Below, piece after piece: positions 59,662 to 64,000 of a stretch of 64,000 bases of DNA. The stretch's first letter is position 1, and each line of letters starts with the position of its first letter. A program made the translations under genes and the position numbers. This stretch comes from Thiopseudomonas sp. (GTDB lineage Bacteria; Pseudomonadota; Gammaproteobacteria; Pseudomonadales; Pseudomonadaceae), in assembly GCA_023228985.1 (NCBI GenBank), contig JALOAC010000010.1:18712-82711 (forward strand). Reading direction: 5' to 3'. The notes beneath the pieces were generated by a model that ran no database searches, was not told where the DNA came from, and worked only from the letters and a program-made list of their open reading frames with translations.

Positions 59662-61419
59662 ATGTACCTTCCCCCTTTATTTTCTGCTTTACGCCAAAGC
59701 TTTGCTGCTGGCTACTCAGTGAACTCACTGCGCGGGGATATTAGTGCGGGCTTAACCGTTGGTATTATCGCTATTCCTTTAGCAATGGCATTAGCTATCG
59801 CGGTAGGCGCTCCCCCACAGCACGGACTCTACACCGTGCTGGTTGGCGGTTTTATAATCGCTCTACTGGGCGGCTCACGTTTTAACGTCTCTGGCCCGAC
59901 CGCAGCTTTTGTCGTCATTCTACTGCCCATCACGCAACAGTTTGGCGTTGGCGGGCTTTTACTCTGCACTTCGCTGGCAGGCGTTATTTTAGTGATAATG
60001 GCCTTTCTACGTGCCGGGGCATTGCTACAGTTTATTCCTTATCCGGTCGTACTCGGCTTTACCGCCGGCATCGGTGTCGTTATCGCCACCTTACAAATAC
60101 AGGATACCTTCGGTTTAACGGGCATCGATACTCCAGCCAACTACATTGAACGCATACAAGGCCTGGTGTTCGCCTTCCCCAGTATTCGCCTTGGCGATAC
60201 TCTAGTTGCAGCACTCACCTTAGGTACCCTAATTGTCTGGCCTAAGTTTTTCCCTAAAATACCCGGACATTTAGTTGCCTTAACGCTTGGCACTTTGCTC
60301 GGTATCGTGTTTCACAGCATAGAATTAGATGTAGCCACTATTGGTGACCGGTTTAGCTATGTTGTCGACGGCGTGAGTCACCCTGGCATCCCTCCTTTTC
60401 TACCTACCTTTACTTGGCCTTGGCAGCTATCTGGCCCAGATGACGCTCCGCTAGTTTTATCCTTTGAGCTTTTTCGTCAGTTATTAGCCCCTGCTTTTGC
60501 CATCGCCATGCTGGGCGCAATTGAGTCTCTGTTATGCGCGGTGGTTGCCGATGGTATGGCAGGCACCAAGCACGACCCTAACGGTGAACTGCTAGGCCAA
60601 GGCATTGGCAATATTGTTGCCCCCATGTTTGGCGGCATCACGGCTACCGCTGCTATTGCTCGTAGTGCTGCTAACGTGCGCGCCGGTGCGGTGTCGCCCA
60701 TTGCCGCCATTATCCATGCGGCTGTAGTCCTACTGGCTATACTCGTGCTGGCCCCCATGTTTACCTACATTCCAATGGCTGCGTTGGCAGCGTTACTGCT
60801 GATGGTTGCTTGGACCATGAGCGAGCCTAAGCACGTTATTCACACGCTTAAAATCTCTCCACGCAATGATGTACTGGTGCTATTAACGTGCTTTATCTTG
60901 ACGGTGCTATTCGACATGGTGCTCGCCGTTGGAGTTGGCCTGCTGCTGGCTGCCGGTCTATTTATTAAGAGCATGAGTGAGCTTACCGACACCACCAGCA
61001 TTAGCCGCGAACATTTTGATGAGCTCGACGAGCTACCAGAGTCTGTTGCCCTGTATGCTATCCGCGGCCCTTTGTTTTTCGGGGCTGCTGAAAAGGCTCT
61101 GAGCGTACTGCGTCGTTTCAGCCCTGGATTGCAGATCGTCATTGTCGATTTAAGCGCAGTTTCTATGCTGGACATGACCGCCTTGGCAGCCCTACAAAAC
61201 GTGGTAAACGACTACCATGCACAGGGTATAGGTATTATCTTCCTTGGCACCTCGGCACGCGTGCGCAGAAAAATGCGCCGCGCTGATGTTCGTATGCGCA
61301 AAGGACAGCTATCATTCACCAATACTCCTGAGCAGGCCAAAGCCCGTGCTTTGCGCTGGTTAAGCGCGCAAAAATGTTTAGAAGATCCTGCCGCCTGTGA
61401 AACACCTAACCACCAATAA
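59662..61419 (+). CDS. SulP-family anion transporter with STAS domain
   Basis: The 585-residue protein starts at ATG 59662 behind TGGAG; a TTG at 59620 in the same frame sits inside the rplM promoter. It has the SLC26/SulP layout: DISAGLTVGIIAIPLAMALAIA (helix 1), GLYTVLVGGFIIALLGGSRFNVSGPTAAFV (helices 2-3), about 14 helices in all, and a cytoplasmic STAS domain from about residue 470 (YAIRGPLFFGAAEKAL..VDLSAVSMLDMTALAAL). Substrates in the family include sulfate, bicarbonate and dicarboxylates; none can be chosen from sequence. Confidence 0.92.
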   Translation: MYLPPLFSALRQSFAAGYSVNSLRGDISAGLTVGIIAIPLAMALAIAVGAPPQHGLYTVLVGGFIIALLGGSRFNVSGPTAAFVVILLPITQQFGVGGLLLCTSLAGVILVIMAFLRAGALLQFIPYPVVLGFTAGIGVVIATLQIQDTFGLTGIDTPANYIERIQGLVFAFPSIRLGDTLVAALTLGTLIVWPKFFPKIPGHLVALTLGTLLGIVFHSIELDVATIGDRFSYVVDGVSHPGIPPFLPTFTWPWQLSGPDDAPLVLSFELFRQLLAPAFAIAMLGAIESLLCAVVADGMAGTKHDPNGELLGQGIGNIVAPMFGGITATAAIARSAANVRAGAVSPIAAIIHAAVVLLAILVLAPMFTYIPMAALAALLLMVAWTMSEPKHVIHTLKISPRNDVLVLLTCFILTVLFDMVLAVGVGLLLAAGLFIKSMSELTDTTSISREHFDELDELPESVALYAIRGPLFFGAAEKALSVLRRFSPGLQIVIVDLSAVSMLDMTALAALQNVVNDYHAQGIGIIFLGTSARVRRKMRRADVRMRKGQLSFTNTPEQAKARALRWLSAQKCLEDPAACETPNHQ

Positions 61420-61443
61420 TTTTTTATGGACTAAGGCTTAATA

Positions 61444-62229
61444 ATGACCAACCCTCCTTTTCGCCCGATTGTGCTGTGCCTGTCCGGTCATGACCCTATC
61501 GGCGGCGCAGGCATCCAGGCTGATATCGAAGCACTGTTAGCGCAACACTGTCATGCTGCTCCTGCCATTACCGCATTAACTATTCAGGATACGGTCAATG
61601 TCAGCGATTTTCGCGTGCTAGACCACGACTGGATTATCGCTCAGGCACGCGCCATTCTTAGTGATGTGAGCGTTTCAGCCATTAAGCTGGGTATGCTTGG
61701 CTCAACTGAAATGGTACGCACTGCATGTGAGGTTTTGCATATGTCCCCCCACACCCCTGTAGTTTGCGACCCTGTATTACGTGCCGAAGGCGGCGGTTCT
61801 TTAGGCACGGGCGATGTTGGCTTTACGCTTAGAGAGGAGCTGTTGCCTTTAGCTCATATAGTTACCCCTAATCTGCCAGAAGCGCAGATGCTAGCCGAAC
61901 TACCCTATGGTACTGAGGACGAATGTGCTGAGGTACTACTCAAACACTGCAAAAACCTGCTCATCACCGGCGGTCACGGCCCTGAAAACGAGCTACATAA
62001 CCGCCTCTACCTAGAAGACGGCAGTCGCCACGATATTATCCAACAACGCTTACCCGGAAAATACCACGGCTCGGGCTGTACACTTGCTAGCGCTCTTGCT
62101 GGTCGAATTGCCCAGGGCGAAAACTTACTCAGCGCGGTACACAGCGCTTTAAACTATACATGGCGCACATTGCGTGACGCAGAAGCTCCGGGTAAAGGGC
62201 AATATATCCCGCGCCGTTTACCTTTGTAA
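61444..62229 (+). CDS. thiD: Hydroxymethylpyrimidine / phosphomethylpyrimidine kinase
   Basis: The 261-residue ribokinase-fold enzyme phosphorylates HMP twice to HMP-PP for thiamine. It shows LSGHDPIGGAGIQADIEAL, AIKLGMLGS, CDPVLRAEGGGSLG, PNLPEAQML and the C-terminal anion-hole motif LPGKYHGSGCTLASALA. It is 17 bp before thiE, which uses its product. Confidence 0.96.
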   Translation: MTNPPFRPIVLCLSGHDPIGGAGIQADIEALLAQHCHAAPAITALTIQDTVNVSDFRVLDHDWIIAQARAILSDVSVSAIKLGMLGSTEMVRTACEVLHMSPHTPVVCDPVLRAEGGGSLGTGDVGFTLREELLPLAHIVTPNLPEAQMLAELPYGTEDECAEVLLKHCKNLLITGGHGPENELHNRLYLEDGSRHDIIQQRLPGKYHGSGCTLASALAGRIAQGENLLSAVHSALNYTWRTLRDAEAPGKGQYIPRRLPL

Positions 62230-62246
62230 TTTTTCATAAGACCACT

Positions 62247-62882
62247 ATGAAGCTATACGGACTTTACCCCATCACTGACAGCCAACTGCTTGCGGATGGC
62301 CGCTTGATGCCTTACTGCGAAGCAGCGCTTAAAGGTGGTGCGCGTGTGCTGCAGTACCGTGATAAGAGCAGCTCAACCAAACAGCGCTTATACGAAGCCA
62401 GCGCGCTGCTGGAGCTGTGCCACGCCTACAATGCCGAGTTGATTATCAATGACGATCTGGCATTGGCCGAGCAACTGGGTTGCGGCTTACATCTAGGTCA
62501 GGAAGACGGCTCGCTAACAGAAGCACGTTTACGCTTAGCTGAAAGCGCCATTATCGGGGCTACCTGCCACCATCATTTACAGCTGGCCGAACATGCCGTC
62601 GCCCAAGGTGCTAGCTACGTTGCTTTTGGTCGTTTTTTCAGCTCACAAACCAAGCCCGGCGAGGTGTTGGCGGACACTGACCTGCTACAACAGGCGCAGT
62701 TTTTACAGCGCCCCATCGTGGCTATTGGCGGCATTGAACTCGATAGCGCTGCTCCCCTAATCAGCCATGGAGCTGCTATGATAGCGGTCATTCATGCACT
62801 GTTTGCCGCGTCCACAACTGCCGAAGTTGAGCGGCGCGCCCGTGCCTTTACCGTTCTTTTCCCACCCTTTGCGACAAATTAG
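62247..62882 (+). CDS. thiE: Thiamine-phosphate synthase
   Basis: The 211-residue TIM-barrel enzyme joins HMP-PP with thiazole phosphate. Conserved segments are GLYPITDSQLL, GGARVLQYRDKSSS, LIINDDLALAEQLGCGLHLGQEDG and GASYVAFGRFFSSQTKPG, which binds the pyrophosphate. It stands 9 bp before hemL, as in Pseudomonas. Confidence 0.96.
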   Translation: MKLYGLYPITDSQLLADGRLMPYCEAALKGGARVLQYRDKSSSTKQRLYEASALLELCHAYNAELIINDDLALAEQLGCGLHLGQEDGSLTEARLRLAESAIIGATCHHHLQLAEHAVAQGASYVAFGRFFSSQTKPGEVLADTDLLQQAQFLQRPIVAIGGIELDSAAPLISHGAAMIAVIHALFAASTTAEVERRARAFTVLFPPFATN

Positions 62883-62891
62883 AGGTTTTTC

Positions 62892-64000
62892 ATGTCTCGT
62901 TCAGCCACTTTATTTGCTAACGCCCAACAACACATTCCTGGCGGCGTAAACTCTCCTGTTCGTGCTTTTGCCGGTGTCGGCGGCACGCCGTTATTCTTCA
63001 AGCACGCCGAAGGCGCTTATGTGACCGACGAGGACGACAAGCGCTATGTCGACTACATCGGCTCGTGGGGTCCAATGATTCTTGGTCATGGCCATCCTGA
63101 GGTGCTCAATGCAGTCCGTGCACAGTTGGATCATGGTCTGTCATTTGGTGCACCAACAGCGTTGGAAGTAGAGATGGCTGACTTGGTTAGCCAGCTCGTG
63201 CCCTCCATGGAAATGATGCGTATGGTCAGCTCCGGCACCGAAGCAACTATGAGTGCGATCCGTTTAGCGCGCGGTTTCACCGGACGTGACAGCATTATCA
63301 AATTTGAAGGCTGTTACCACGGCCACTCCGACAGTCTGCTGGTGAAAGCCGGTTCAGGCGCACTGACCTTGGGCGTGCCAAGCTCGCCCGGCGTGCCTGC
63401 GGACTTTGCCAAACACACCATCACCCTACCCTATAACGACCTAGATGCCGTGGCTAAGTACTTGGCAGAAAAAGGCCAAGACATTGCCTGTATTATTATC
63501 GAGCCGGTAGCGGGTAACATGAACTGTATTCCACCTGTAGACGGCTACCTACAAGGTTTGCGCGAGCTATGCGACAAGCACGGCGTAGTGTTGATTTTTG
63601 ACGAAGTAATGACAGGCTTCCGCGTGGCCTTAGGTGGCGCACAGGCACATTACGGTGTTAAGCCGGACCTATCCACCTTCGGCAAAGTCATCGGCGGCGG
63701 CATGCCAGTGGGCTGCTTTGGCGGTAAAAAAGAGATCATGTCGCACATTGCGCCATTAGGTCCGGTGTACCAAGCCGGTACGCTATCTGGCAACCCGCTA
63801 GCGATGGCCGCAGGTTTAGCCACGCTCAAACTGGTGCAACAAGCGGATTTTCATGCGCAACTCAGTAGCTATGCCAAGCGTCTGACGCAGGGTTTGCAAG
63901 AGCGTGCTGATGCCGCCGGTATCGCCTTCACAACCACGCAAGTGGGCGGCATGTTTGGCCTATTCTTTACCGACAATAAAGACATCCGTACTTTAAGGAT
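62892..64000 (+). CDS. hemL: Glutamate-1-semialdehyde 2,1-aminomutase (partial, C-terminus outside window)
   Basis: The frame is open from ATG 62892 to the right window edge (369 codons of about 427). The PLP aminomutase makes 5-aminolevulinate for heme. It begins MSRSATLFANAQQHIPGGVNSPVRAF, shows VSSGTEATMSAIRLARGFTGR, FEGCYHGHSDSLLVKAGSG, LIFDEVMTGFRVALGGAQ and TFGKVIGGGMPVG, where the Lys binds PLP. The last base pairs of the gene lie beyond the window. Confidence 0.97.
   Translation, partial: MSRSATLFANAQQHIPGGVNSPVRAFAGVGGTPLFFKHAEGAYVTDEDDKRYVDYIGSWGPMILGHGHPEVLNAVRAQLDHGLSFGAPTALEVEMADLVSQLVPSMEMMRMVSSGTEATMSAIRLARGFTGRDSIIKFEGCYHGHSDSLLVKAGSGALTLGVPSSPGVPADFAKHTITLPYNDLDAVAKYLAEKGQDIACIIIEPVAGNMNCIPPVDGYLQGLRELCDKHGVVLIFDEVMTGFRVALGGAQAHYGVKPDLSTFGKVIGGGMPVGCFGGKKEIMSHIAPLGPVYQAGTLSGNPLAMAAGLATLKLVQQADFHAQLSSYAKRLTQGLQERADAAGIAFTTTQVGGMFGLFFTDNKDIRTLR

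Overview
The window reads as one uninterrupted stretch of a gammaproteobacterial chromosome of moderate G+C, from the Pseudomonadaceae. The cell-division cluster, rnpB beside mraZ, the block rsmI/lpoA/yraN/SIS-isomerase/BON/sspB/sspA/petCBA/rpsI/rplM, the fused cysNC gene, the folM-folE-folX monapterin cluster and thiD-thiE-hemL all have the gene order or architecture known from Pseudomonas. The lower G+C and shuffled blocks suggest a small-genome relative such as the Thiopseudomonas / Pseudomonas caeni group; that placement is inference, not shown here.

Layout. 1-4290: the flagellar rod/ring operon flgF-G-H-I-J on the minus strand behind a sigma-54 promoter (flgJ runs off the window). 4330-10765: an mdtJI-type small multidrug resistance pair, then tamA-tamB for outer-membrane assembly. 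10870-16700: xthA, a DedA-PAP2 fusion, map and glnD on the plus strand. 16730-22360: a 57-residue membrane protein, an ArsC/YffB-like protein, csdA-csdE, then cysD and cysNC. The two cys genes are separated by 504 bp holding three copies of a structured palindromic repeat. 22500-24500: a chemoreceptor behind a sigma-28 type promoter and a small GNAT protein. 24565-24837: a MITE-like element with TTAA flanks.

24922-42650 (minus strand): the complete dcw cluster in order of transcription mraZ-rsmH-ftsL-ftsI-murE-murF-mraY-murD-ftsW-murG-murC-ddlB-ftsQ-ftsA-ftsZ-lpxC, driven by a recognisable promoter with three MraZ boxes, followed by a strong terminator. rnpB lies upstream of it. 43490-50125 is a segment (tesB, HAD phosphatase, solute-binding protein, Lrp-type regulator, DUF2788 protein, rluE, flavodoxin, folM-folE-folX-hopJ) that sits between rnpB and rsmI, which are neighbours in Pseudomonas aeruginosa. 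50109-59382 resumes the Pseudomonas order from rsmI to rplM. 59662-64000 holds a SulP transporter, thiD, thiE and the start of hemL.

Nearly everything is housekeeping: peptidoglycan precursor synthesis and divisome assembly, sulfate activation and sulfur transfer, pterin and thiamine synthesis, the cytochrome bc1 complex, ribosomal proteins and motility. I found no CRISPR array, prophage, transposase gene, tRNA or defence island. The most unusual material is non-coding: the structured repeats inside the cysD/cysNC operon, the MITE-like element before lpxC, the long mdtJI leader, and the repeated motif around the Lrp-type gene.
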